This document shows, one piece after another, positions 1 through 5,109 of a DNA stretch of 5,109 nucleotides (position 1 is its first letter; each line of letters opens with the position of its first letter). Both the position numbers and the translations under genes were made by a program. The stretch is from Synergistales bacterium (GTDB lineage Bacteria > Synergistota > Synergistia > Synergistales > Thermovirgaceae). The notes under the pieces were generated by a model. The model saw nothing but the letters and a program-made list of their open reading frames with translations. It was not told the origin of the DNA and did not search any database. Location of the stretch: positions 1 to 5,109 of the forward strand of contig JAHDOX010000051.1 in NCBI GenBank assembly GCA_018434645.1. The letters are read 5' to 3'.

Positions 1-35
1 CATCATGTTATTTGCCTCGCGGAGTGTCTGGTAGA

Positions 36-64
36 TAGACATTTCAATACAGGTGTTATATTAT
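36..64 (+). promoter_or_regulatory. Predicted sigma70-type promoter of the operon
   Basis: A TAGACA hexamer at 36-41 (5 of 6 matches to TTGACA) and a TATTAT hexamer at 59-64 (5 of 6 matches to TATAAT) are separated by exactly 17 bases, the preferred spacing. The flanking DNA at 56-69 is very AT-rich. Transcription would begin near 71 and leave a leader of about 89 bases before the first gene. It is the only good promoter I see, and the short gaps downstream suggest it serves the whole gene set. Assignment is by eye from consensus only. Confidence 0.6.
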
Positions 65-74
65 AAAATCAAAT

Positions 75-98
75 TGTCGACATACGACACACGACAGG
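75..98 (+). promoter_or_regulatory. Possible operator: short dyad plus three tandem heptads
   Basis: TGTCG (75-79) and CGACA (85-89) form a perfect 5-base inverted repeat around a 5-base centre. TGTCGACA (75-82) is itself a perfect palindrome. The same stretch can be read as three tandem 7-base units beginning CGACA, at 78, 85 and 92. It lies about 4-28 bases after the predicted transcription start, where a bound repressor would block transcription. TGT/ACA half-sites resemble those of GntR-family (FadR/FCD) regulators, which often control TRAP and amino-acid operons, but no regulator gene is in the window. Function is inferred. Confidence 0.35.
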
Positions 99-145
99 CT
101 AAAATGTAAGTATGTCAAAATCAAACCGCAGTCTGCAGCAAAAAC

Positions 146-153
146 AAGGAGGG
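146..153 (+). promoter_or_regulatory. Ribosome binding site that sets the first gene's start
   Basis: AAGGAGGG at 146-153 is a near-perfect anti-16S match, six bases before the ATG at 160. An in-frame ATG at 112 would add 16 residues (polar, Gln/Lys-rich) encoded by this very site, and has no comparable ribosome binding site. The ATG at 160 is therefore preferred. Confidence 0.85.
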
Positions 154-159
154 AAAAAT

Positions 160-1116
160 ATGTTCCAAGCAAAGAAATTGCCTGAGATCCGTTCCTTTAT
201 GGAAAAAATGGGTGTGCCGGGGTCCGACGGGTGGGGATTGCCCACATCTGAAAAGACCTTCCCCGATGGGTGCCACTACAGGATTGAAATAGCGGGCGTC
301 GAGTATCCATCGACCTTCAAGGCGATGGTCGACGAGGCGAAAAAAAGAAAGGTAAAGATTCACAGGGCTATTTGCACGGTGGGAGGCTCTACCTATCTGA
401 CCTTCGACCAGCTGAAGGAAATGGCCAAAATTGCCAATGGCGAGGGAATCGAAACGATTATGACCATGGGACACAGAAAAGCCTTTGACGCCGGCTCCAA
501 GGAAATGAGCACCGAAGAAGGCAAAATGCAGGGCTTCCGCGTCAGAGGGTCCGACAACCTCTCCTACTGGCTGGAAGACCTGATGCGCAACCTGGAAGCC
601 GGGTTCAGAGGGTTCCTCGTTTATGACGAAGGTGCTTTGATGATTCTCAACAAGATGCGGGAGGAAGGCTTCATACCCAAGGAGACCACCTTCAAGTGGT
701 CTGTGTTCGGTGGGTATTGCAACCCTGCCGGGGCGAAATTCCTGGAAGGTGCTGGAGTCAACTCCATGAATCCGCTTTCCGACGTTTCGCTGCCGATTCT
801 TTCGAGCATCAGAAAAGCCGTCGATATGCCCCTCGATGTATACATGATAATCGTCGATGCTTTCGGAGGCATGTACAGGGCATACGAAGCGCCGGAGATC
901 GTCCGTGTCGCTTCCCCAGTGTATTTCAAGGTAGAGCCCGGTACGGCGGAAGCCGATATCTACAAACCATGGGTTACGGAATGCTGGCACGATGACTTTA
1001 TCCGCATGAAAGTCAGGATAGCCCAGATTTTGCAGGAGATCATGGAAAGACGCGCTCCGGAATTCCAGTTGTCCGCTATGGGACCGAAAGACCTCAGGAT
1101 TCCTGCTTGCGACTAG
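160..1116 (+). CDS. U32 peptidase-like TIM-barrel protein
   Basis: This 318-residue soluble protein has no signal peptide or membrane segment. I recognise its pattern from about 310-residue proteins usually labelled U32 family peptidase: an N-terminal FPDG-x2-YRIEI strand (residues 34-44), an IHR strand (67-69), a RVRG-x-D segment (127-132), RGFLVYDEG (150-158), a KWSVFGGYCNP segment (179-189), a NPLSD loop (204-208), and PLDVYM followed by an APVY-like SPVYFK strand (224-257). These fit alternating strands and helices of a (beta/alpha)8 barrel. The classical U32 signature with two closely spaced cysteines is absent; the only cysteines are 38, 72, 187, 275 and 317, well separated. Proteolysis is therefore not supported, and a small-molecule or cofactor-modifying role is equally possible. 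It is the first gene after the promoter, 23 bases ahead of the dehydrogenase gene, suggesting it works in the same amino-acid pathway. The family call is from memory of motifs, not a search. Confidence 0.65.
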   Translation: MFQAKKLPEIRSFMEKMGVPGSDGWGLPTSEKTFPDGCHYRIEIAGVEYPSTFKAMVDEAKKRKVKIHRAICTVGGSTYLTFDQLKEMAKIANGEGIETIMTMGHRKAFDAGSKEMSTEEGKMQGFRVRGSDNLSYWLEDLMRNLEAGFRGFLVYDEGALMILNKMREEGFIPKETTFKWSVFGGYCNPAGAKFLEGAGVNSMNPLSDVSLPILSSIRKAVDMPLDVYMIIVDAFGGMYRAYEAPEIVRVASPVYFKVEPGTAEADIYKPWVTECWHDDFIRMKVRIAQILQEIMERRAPEFQLSAMGPKDLRIPACD

Positions 1117-1127
1117 GCGTTTTAACC

Positions 1128-1133
1128 GGGAGG
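1128..1133 (+). promoter_or_regulatory. Ribosome binding site of the dehydrogenase gene
   Basis: GGGAGG at 1128-1133 lies six bases before the ATG at 1140. This supports that start over the in-frame upstream ATG at 1107, which lies inside the previous gene, and over the ATGs at 1149 and 1173. Confidence 0.75.
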
Positions 1134-1139
1134 CCCACC

Positions 1140-2375
1140 ATGTCTCAAATGTGGAAAAACACCGTTGGTTACATGAAAAAAGCGGCTGGAGCATGCGGAC
1201 TTGAAGATGACGCTATCGCGGCCCTCCTTTTGTGCAAACGCAGCGTCGAGTTTCAGATACCTGTGCGCATGGACAACGGGAAAGTCAATTATTACACGGG
1301 CTACAGGGTCATACACAACGATGCGCTTGGGCTTTCCGGAGACGGCACACGCATAACAGCTGGTTTGACCTGTGATGAAGTTAAAGCCCTGGCCCTCGTG
1401 ATGAGCATCAAGCATGCGGCCAATGGCATACCGGCAGGGGGAGCCAAGGGAGGGATAGATGCTGATCCCTCCCTGCTGAGCGAAGGAGAGTTCGAGCGCC
1501 TGGTGAGAGGTTATATCAGGGGGATGATCCCAAAAGGCTACAACGTCGATGTTCCCGGAGCCGATATAAACACCAGCCCGAAGACGCAAGCCTGGATGCT
1601 GGACGAGTACGAACAGGTAACGGGGATACACTCCCCGGGTGCGATAAACGACAAGCCCGGATTGCTGGGCGGTTCCCTGGGCGGTGAGGACGCCACGGGC
1701 AGGGGGATGTACGTTTTGACGCAGGAAATATGCAAGGAACGCGGTTGGTTGCCCGAAGACGTCACTATCGCGGTTCAGGGTTTCGGCAACGTAGGGTCCA
1801 ATTATGCGCGTTACCTGGCCGAGGCCGGATTCAAGGTCGTAGCCGCAAGCGACATCAAGGGCGGAACCTTCGATCCTGAGGGGCTTGACGTGGGCCGGCT
1901 TCTCGAATACACCGAGAGCACAGGCACTGTAGCGGGTTTTCCAGACGGGTCGTCCATAACCAATGAAGATCTCCTGACGTGCGAGTGCCACATCCTGGCT
2001 CCCTCCGCAGTACAGGATGTCATCACTGAAAAGAATGCGTCAAATATAAAAGCCCGGGTCATCATGGAAGGAGCCAACGGTCCCGTGACCGCCGAAGCCG
2101 ACGAAATCCTTTACGGCAGAGGCATCGCAGTTATGCCCGATGTGGTGGCAAACGCCGGAAGCGCTATCGTCTGCCATTACGAAAGGTCTCAAAGCGCGAT
2201 GAATGACTACTGGGAACTGGAGAAGGTACAGACCCGTCTCGACCGGCAGATTCTGAAATCATACACGGCAATGAGAGAGACCGCGTTGGGACTCGGCACT
2301 TCTTTCAGGACGGCGGCCTGGGTTAACGGAATCAAAAGGATTGTCGAAGCCATGAGGTGGAGAGGGCTTCTCTAA
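1140..2375 (+). CDS. Glu/Leu/Phe/Val dehydrogenase family enzyme, substrate uncertain
   Basis: The 411-residue protein has the usual length of a hexameric bacterial glutamate dehydrogenase, which reversibly deaminates an amino acid to its 2-oxo acid with NAD(P). The N-terminal dimerisation/substrate domain (about 1-180) contains IPAGGAKGGI (97-106), and the Rossmann domain (about 185-340) contains GFGNVG (214-219) followed by a strand ending in Asp238. By gapless alignment of remembered motifs, the catalytic set is intact: Lys91, Lys103 and Asp142 match K113, K125 and D165 of the Clostridium symbiosum enzyme. The side-chain pocket is not. The lysine that binds the glutamate gamma-carboxylate (K89, usually in a KGG-x-R motif) is Gly67 within GDGTR, and the partner serine S380 is Cys345 in NAGSAIVC. 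V377 and A163 become Ala342 and Gly140. The family call is firm; glutamate as substrate is doubtful, and a neutral, aromatic or unusual amino acid is likelier. It lies 21 bases ahead of the dehydratase gene. Confidence 0.9.
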   Translation: MSQMWKNTVGYMKKAAGACGLEDDAIAALLLCKRSVEFQIPVRMDNGKVNYYTGYRVIHNDALGLSGDGTRITAGLTCDEVKALALVMSIKHAANGIPAGGAKGGIDADPSLLSEGEFERLVRGYIRGMIPKGYNVDVPGADINTSPKTQAWMLDEYEQVTGIHSPGAINDKPGLLGGSLGGEDATGRGMYVLTQEICKERGWLPEDVTIAVQGFGNVGSNYARYLAEAGFKVVAASDIKGGTFDPEGLDVGRLLEYTESTGTVAGFPDGSSITNEDLLTCECHILAPSAVQDVITEKNASNIKARVIMEGANGPVTAEADEILYGRGIAVMPDVVANAGSAIVCHYERSQSAMNDYWELEKVQTRLDRQILKSYTAMRETALGLGTSFRTAAWVNGIKRIVEAMRWRGLL

Positions 2376-2383
2376 AAGCAAAA

Positions 2384-2390
2384 AAGGAGG
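2384..2390 (+). promoter_or_regulatory. Ribosome binding site of the dehydratase gene
   Basis: AAGGAGG at 2384-2390 is a perfect match to the anti-16S sequence, six bases before the ATG at 2397. It follows the dehydrogenase stop codon within the 21-base gap, consistent with efficient translation from a shared transcript. Confidence 0.8.
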
Positions 2391-2396
2391 ACGGAT

Positions 2397-3404
2397 ATGG
2401 CCGCAAAAACGTTGAACCTGGCGGATATATACCAGGCTAAAAAACGCATATCACCGATAGTTCGTACTACCCCCCTTATGAAGTCCGATGCCTTGTCGGT
2501 ACCGTCGGAAGGAGACGTTTACCTGAAGCTGGAATTCCTGCAGGATCCCGGCGCTTTCAAGGTGAGAGGAGCGGCGAACAAGATATTGTCTCTTCCTCCG
2601 TCGGAGAAAGAGCGGGGGGTCATCACCTTCTCCACCGGCAACCACGGGCTCTGTGTCTGCTGGGTGGCGCAAAAAGCAGGCGTCAAGGCCATTGTCTGTG
2701 TTTCCGAGCGTGTGGCCAAGTTGTCCCCCAGGCGTGTCGAAGCCATGCGCTTTCTTGGCGCCGAGGTAGTAATAGGCGGCGACAGCCAGGACAAGGCCGG
2801 CGAAAGGGCCTGCGAACTCGCATCATCAAAGGGGCTGACCATGATCCATCCTTTCGACGACCCTCACGTTATTGCCGGTCAGGGCACCATAGGGCTCGAA
2901 ATACTCGAAGACCTTCCTGATGTAGCCAATGTGCTGGTGCCCCTTTCAGGAGGCGGGCTTGTTTCTGGCATAGCCCTGGCCATGAAAACGGCAAACCCGG
3001 GTATACGCGTAATCGGCGTTTCCATCGAAAATGCTCCGGTAATGTATGAAAGCGTCAAGGCTGGTCACCCGGTGGAAGTCGAAGAGGTTGACTCGCTTGC
3101 GGAATCCCTTTTGGGGGGCATCGGACGTGACAACCAGTACACCCTGAGAATGGTCAAGGATTATGTCGACGACATCGTTCTTGTAAGTGAAAACGACATA
3201 AAAAACGCACTGGCTTTCACTTTGAAGACTCATCACTGGCTGCTCGAGGGTGCAGGTGTGGCCGGTATCGCGGCTCTTTTGAACAAAAAAACGAAAGTTG
3301 AGGGACCAACGGCCGTCGTTTTGTCCGGAGCCAATTGCGAGGCCGAGTCTGTTTTGAAGATCGTAAATCCTGAGTGCGGCGATAGGGAATCGGAACATTA
3401 CTAG
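2397..3404 (+). CDS. PLP-dependent threonine/serine dehydratase family, EutB-like
   Basis: The 335-residue enzyme belongs to fold-type II PLP proteins (threonine dehydratase/serine racemase group), which eliminate water from hydroxy-amino acids and release a keto acid and ammonia. Lys55 in GAFKVRGA is the expected PLP Schiff-base lysine. STGNHG (79-84) is the substrate-carboxylate loop, SGGGL (184-188) the phosphate cup, and Ser310 in SGAN the residue expected to face the pyridine nitrogen. The stretch FDDPHVIAGQGTIGLEILEDL (from 153) and the VEVEEVDSLAESLLGGIGRDN region (226-246) look most like hydroxyectoine-utilization dehydratases (EutB, unrelated to ethanolamine ammonia-lyase). There is no C-terminal ACT-type regulatory domain, as in catabolic dehydratases. 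None of the usual eut partners (EutC, EutD, EutE) is visible, so the true substrate is open. The position equivalent to the serine racemase re-face serine is Thr80. It sits between the dehydrogenase and the TRAP genes. Confidence 0.85.
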   Translation: MAAKTLNLADIYQAKKRISPIVRTTPLMKSDALSVPSEGDVYLKLEFLQDPGAFKVRGAANKILSLPPSEKERGVITFSTGNHGLCVCWVAQKAGVKAIVCVSERVAKLSPRRVEAMRFLGAEVVIGGDSQDKAGERACELASSKGLTMIHPFDDPHVIAGQGTIGLEILEDLPDVANVLVPLSGGGLVSGIALAMKTANPGIRVIGVSIENAPVMYESVKAGHPVEVEEVDSLAESLLGGIGRDNQYTLRMVKDYVDDIVLVSENDIKNALAFTLKTHHWLLEGAGVAGIAALLNKKTKVEGPTAVVLSGANCEAESVLKIVNPECGDRESEHY

Positions 3405-3695
3405 AAGCCTTATCAAGCATTCGAAGGGAGAGGGAAGGATGAAGCTCCTTCACCTGCTCAACGAGGTGTTAAGAAAAATAGAAGAATGGATTATAGCCTA
3501 CAGCATAATATTGATGGCTATAGTGCTGATAGCGAACGTGCTCGCGAGAAACCTTTTCAACACGAGCCTGAACTTTGCCGAGGAAGTAAGCCAGTTTCTG
3601 ACGATTTTCGTGACCTTTTTCGGCACGAGCTATGCGGCCCGGCGGGCGCGACACATAAGAATGTCCCTTCTTTACGACGTTTTCGGCGAAAAAGG

Positions 3696-3702
3696 AAAAA
3701 AA
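3696..3702 (+). other. A7 run at the dctQ frame change (slippery heptamer)
   Basis: Seven A residues follow GG and precede TAC. In the starting frame they read as the last base of GGA plus AAA AAA, which is exactly the A-AAA-AAA arrangement on which tandem tRNA-Lys can slip back one base. A -1 slip gives ATA CTT next and restores the DctQ sequence. The same run is a common site for polymerase slippage, indel mutation and homopolymer base-calling error. I found only a weak possible stem downstream (CATCGG 3722-3727 with CTGATG 3738-3743, one G-U pair), starting 19 bases after the run, farther than usual stimulators. Confidence 0.6.
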
Positions 3703-4001
3703 TACTTGTCCTTGTTTGTTCCATCGGCACCGCAGCACTGATGTTCTACCTGAGCTACCTGAGTTACCGTTACGTGAATCGAGTCGCCGCATTGAACCGT
3801 GTCAGTCCCATCTTGCAATTACCCCTTTACATCGTCTGGAGCGCCATCCCGATCGGCTGTTTCCTCACAGGCATTCAATACGTTCTGACTTTCATAAAAA
3901 ACCTGACCGTCAAGGAGACCTGGCTTTCCTTCGAATCCAGGTTCGAGTACGACGAAGATACGCCTGAAGCCGGTGGACAGGGTGGCAATCAGGGCCTGGA
4001 A

Positions 4002-4006
4002 GGGAG
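4002..4006 (+). promoter_or_regulatory. Ribosome binding site of dctM within the dctQ end
   Basis: GGGAG at 4002-4006 lies nine bases before the ATG at 4016, inside the last codons of the dctQ second frame. The dctQ stop and dctM start overlap as TAATG (4014-4018), typical of translationally coupled TRAP permease genes. Having its own site, dctM could still be translated if dctQ translation stops early at 3741. Confidence 0.6.
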
Positions 4007-4015
4007 CGATGCATA

Positions 4016-5109
4016 ATGCTGTGGGTCATGCTGGGCTCGATGCTCTTTTTGCTGGTTCTGGGATTTCCCATGATGGTTCCCTTGATCGTGGCACCCCTTC
4101 TGGTTGTCGCTACCTACCTAAAGGGGTTCGACCCGATGATGCTTATCCAGCAGATACTCGCCGGTATAAGGCCTTTGGCCCTGATCGCCGTCCCGATGTT
4201 CATTTTCGCGGCAGACGTCATTACCACGGGCCAGGTGGCCAGAAGGCTTATAGATTTCGTGATGGCCTTTCTGGGGCACATCAGGGGAGGCCTGGCGGTA
4301 ACTACGACCGCCGCCTGTACCTTCTTCGGTGCTGTATCGGGCTCCACCCAGGCGACAGTGGTGGCGATAGGGGAAACCATGAGGCCTTTCCTTCTGGAAG
4401 ACGGTTACGACGACTCTTTCAACATGGCGCTGATCATAAACGCGGCGGGGATCGCCCTTCTCATCCCCCCAAGCATCTCGATGATCATTTATGGGGTTGT
4501 GACGGGAAGCTCGGTGGGCGAGCTTTTCATAGCAGGCGTCGGACCGGGCATCCTGGTTTTTGTCTTGTTTTCCGCGTACTGCTATGTGGCCGCCAGGAGA
4601 ATGGGAGTAAAGAAGCGGGAGCGTTTTGACTGGGGCAAACGGCTGGTAGCTTTGAAACGAGGCCTGGTGCCTCTGGGGTTCCCGGCTATCATCCTGGGGG
4701 GTATTTACTCGGGGTATTTCAGCCCCACGGAAGCGGCGGCGGTATCGGTCCTGTACGCCGTGATCGTCGAGTCTTTCGTGTATAAACACCTGAAGCTCAA
4801 AGATTACTACCGGATAGCGCTGTCGACGGGCCTCGTCACGGCCGTGGTATTTATCCTCGTCGCCATGGGCGCCGCTTTTTCGTGGCTGGTGGCCTTTACC
4901 CGCATTCCCGACATGCTTCTTCCGCCGATATTGGGTGCCGATCCTACTATTTTCCGTCTTTTGATCGTAATATCCATTTCCTATTTCATCGTGTGCATGT
5001 TTGTCGATTCGATCGTCGCAATCATGATACTTTCCCCCATCTTCGCCCCGTGGGTTTCGAGGCTCGGTATAGACCCGGTTCTTGTCGGTGTTCTGGTCAC
5101 TATGCAGGC
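4016..5109 (+). CDS. dctM: TRAP transporter large permease (DctM type), 3' truncated by window
   Basis: An open frame of 364 codons runs without a stop from the ATG at 4016 to the right edge. Family members are about 425-430 residues, so roughly the last 60 are missing. This is the main ion-coupled translocation subunit of a TRAP transporter and works in the inner membrane with DctQ and a periplasmic DctP-type binding protein. It is hydrophobic throughout, beginning with a membrane segment at residues 2-16. Recognised family elements are VPMFIFAADVI (59-69), GAVSGSTQAT (105-114), LLIPPSISMIIYGVVTG (148-164), the GIYSGYFSPTEAAAVSVLYA block (229-248), and near the cut end MFVDSIVAIMILSPIFAPW followed by LGIDPVLVGVL. 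The ATG overlaps the dctQ stop. The substrate cannot be read from the permease; the neighbouring enzymes suggest an amino acid or related carboxylate. A dctP gene is absent from the visible part and would be expected beyond an edge or elsewhere. Confidence 0.93.
   Translation, partial: MLWVMLGSMLFLLVLGFPMMVPLIVAPLLVVATYLKGFDPMMLIQQILAGIRPLALIAVPMFIFAADVITTGQVARRLIDFVMAFLGHIRGGLAVTTTAACTFFGAVSGSTQATVVAIGETMRPFLLEDGYDDSFNMALIINAAGIALLIPPSISMIIYGVVTGSSVGELFIAGVGPGILVFVLFSAYCYVAARRMGVKKRERFDWGKRLVALKRGLVPLGFPAIILGGIYSGYFSPTEAAAVSVLYAVIVESFVYKHLKLKDYYRIALSTGLVTAVVFILVAMGAAFSWLVAFTRIPDMLLPPILGADPTIFRLLIVISISYFIVCMFVDSIVAIMILSPIFAPWVSRLGIDPVLVGVLVTMQ

Larger units (their letters stand above)
3439..4016 (+). 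pseudogene. dctQ: TRAP transporter small permease (DctQ type), frameshifted
   Basis: This encodes the small membrane subunit of a TRAP (tripartite ATP-independent periplasmic) transporter, split over two frames. The first frame starts at the ATG at 3439, with GGGAG eight bases upstream, and encodes 100 residues ending at TGA 3739-3741. It contains transmembrane segment 1 (about 17-36), the NFAEEVSQFL element and segment 2 (45-65), and the family-typical ARHIRMSLLYDVFGEKGKK stretch. The last 12 residues of this frame do not look like the family. Moving back one base after the A run at 3696-3702 continues with ILVLVCSIGTAALMFYLSYL (segment 3) and a fourth segment near PLYIVWSAIPIG, ending at TAA 4014-4016. 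The rejoined protein is 192 residues, normal for DctQ, with an acidic Gly-rich tail. One extra A would restore the frame. It may be a sequencing error, a true mutation, or recoding; as read, an ordinary product would be truncated after two membrane segments. Confidence 0.85.

Noticed and set aside
1..35. Possible tail of an upstream gene or a terminator at the left edge
   Set aside because: Too short to judge; no recognisable coding sequence, hairpin plus T-run, or RNA gene was seen.
112..159. Earlier ATG at 112 as start of the first gene
   Set aside because: It has no good ribosome binding site, and the extra 16 residues are encoded by the AAGGAGGG site serving the ATG at 160.
121..1194. 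Long reverse-strand open frame of 357 codons covering the first gene
   Set aside because: It lies opposite a + strand frame with family motifs and a strong ribosome binding site; its protein is His/Arg/Phe-rich with no recognisable motif. It is a codon-bias shadow.
1122..1991. Reverse-strand frame of 289 codons opposite the dehydrogenase gene
   Set aside because: The + strand carries unmistakable GDH-family motifs across the whole stretch; the antisense product has no coherent domain pattern.
3703..3745. Strong frameshift-stimulating stem or pseudoknot after the A7 run
   Set aside because: Only a 6-pair stem with one G-U pair and a 10-base loop was found, beginning 19 bases downstream; this is too weak and too far to claim.
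4118..4789. Reverse-strand frame of 223 codons and a + strand frame at 3973-4629 overlapping dctM
   Set aside because: Both are highly polar, low-complexity shadows of the TRAP large permease frame, which is open to the window edge and matches the family throughout.
1..5109. CRISPR arrays, tRNA/rRNA genes, insertion sequences, defence genes, riboswitches
   Set aside because: No spaced direct repeats, transposase motifs, terminal inverted repeats, cloverleaf or known riboswitch core was seen on either strand.

Overview
The window reads as one strand-consistent catabolic operon, all genes on the + strand, from an anaerobic amino-acid-degrading bacterium. The gene types (glutamate-dehydrogenase-family enzyme, PLP-dependent dehydratase, U32-like protein, TRAP transporter), strong GGAGG-type ribosome binding sites, frequent AGG/AGA and ATA codons and moderate GC content would suit Synergistota or a related low-GC anaerobe. 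That assignment is an inference from style and content; there is no rRNA or other phylogenetic marker here.

Layout: positions 1-159 hold no convincing gene. They contain a good sigma70-type promoter (TAGACA, 17 bp, TATTAT), a small dyad and three tandem heptads just after the predicted transcription start, and a strong ribosome binding site. Then come: a U32-like TIM-barrel protein (160-1116); a Glu/Leu/Phe/Val dehydrogenase family enzyme (1140-2375); a fold-type II PLP dehydratase closest in motifs to the hydroxyectoine-utilization dehydratase EutB and to threonine/serine dehydratases (2397-3404); a TRAP transporter small permease, DctQ type (3439-4016), whose reading frame is broken by a -1 shift at a run of seven A; and a TRAP large permease, DctM type (from 4016), which runs off the right edge. 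Gaps between genes are only 21-34 bases, and dctQ/dctM overlap in TAATG, so one transcript is likely.

How the genes may work together (inference): the TRAP permease, with a DctP-type binding protein expected just outside the window, would import an amino acid or a related carboxylated nitrogen compound. The PLP enzyme would eliminate ammonia or water from it, and the dehydrogenase would oxidatively deaminate an amino acid or aminate a keto acid. The dehydrogenase keeps its catalytic lysines and aspartate but lacks both residues that bind the glutamate gamma-carboxylate, so its substrate is probably not glutamate. The two items most worth checking are this altered pocket and the dctQ frameshift, which may be a sequencing error, a real mutation or a recoding site.
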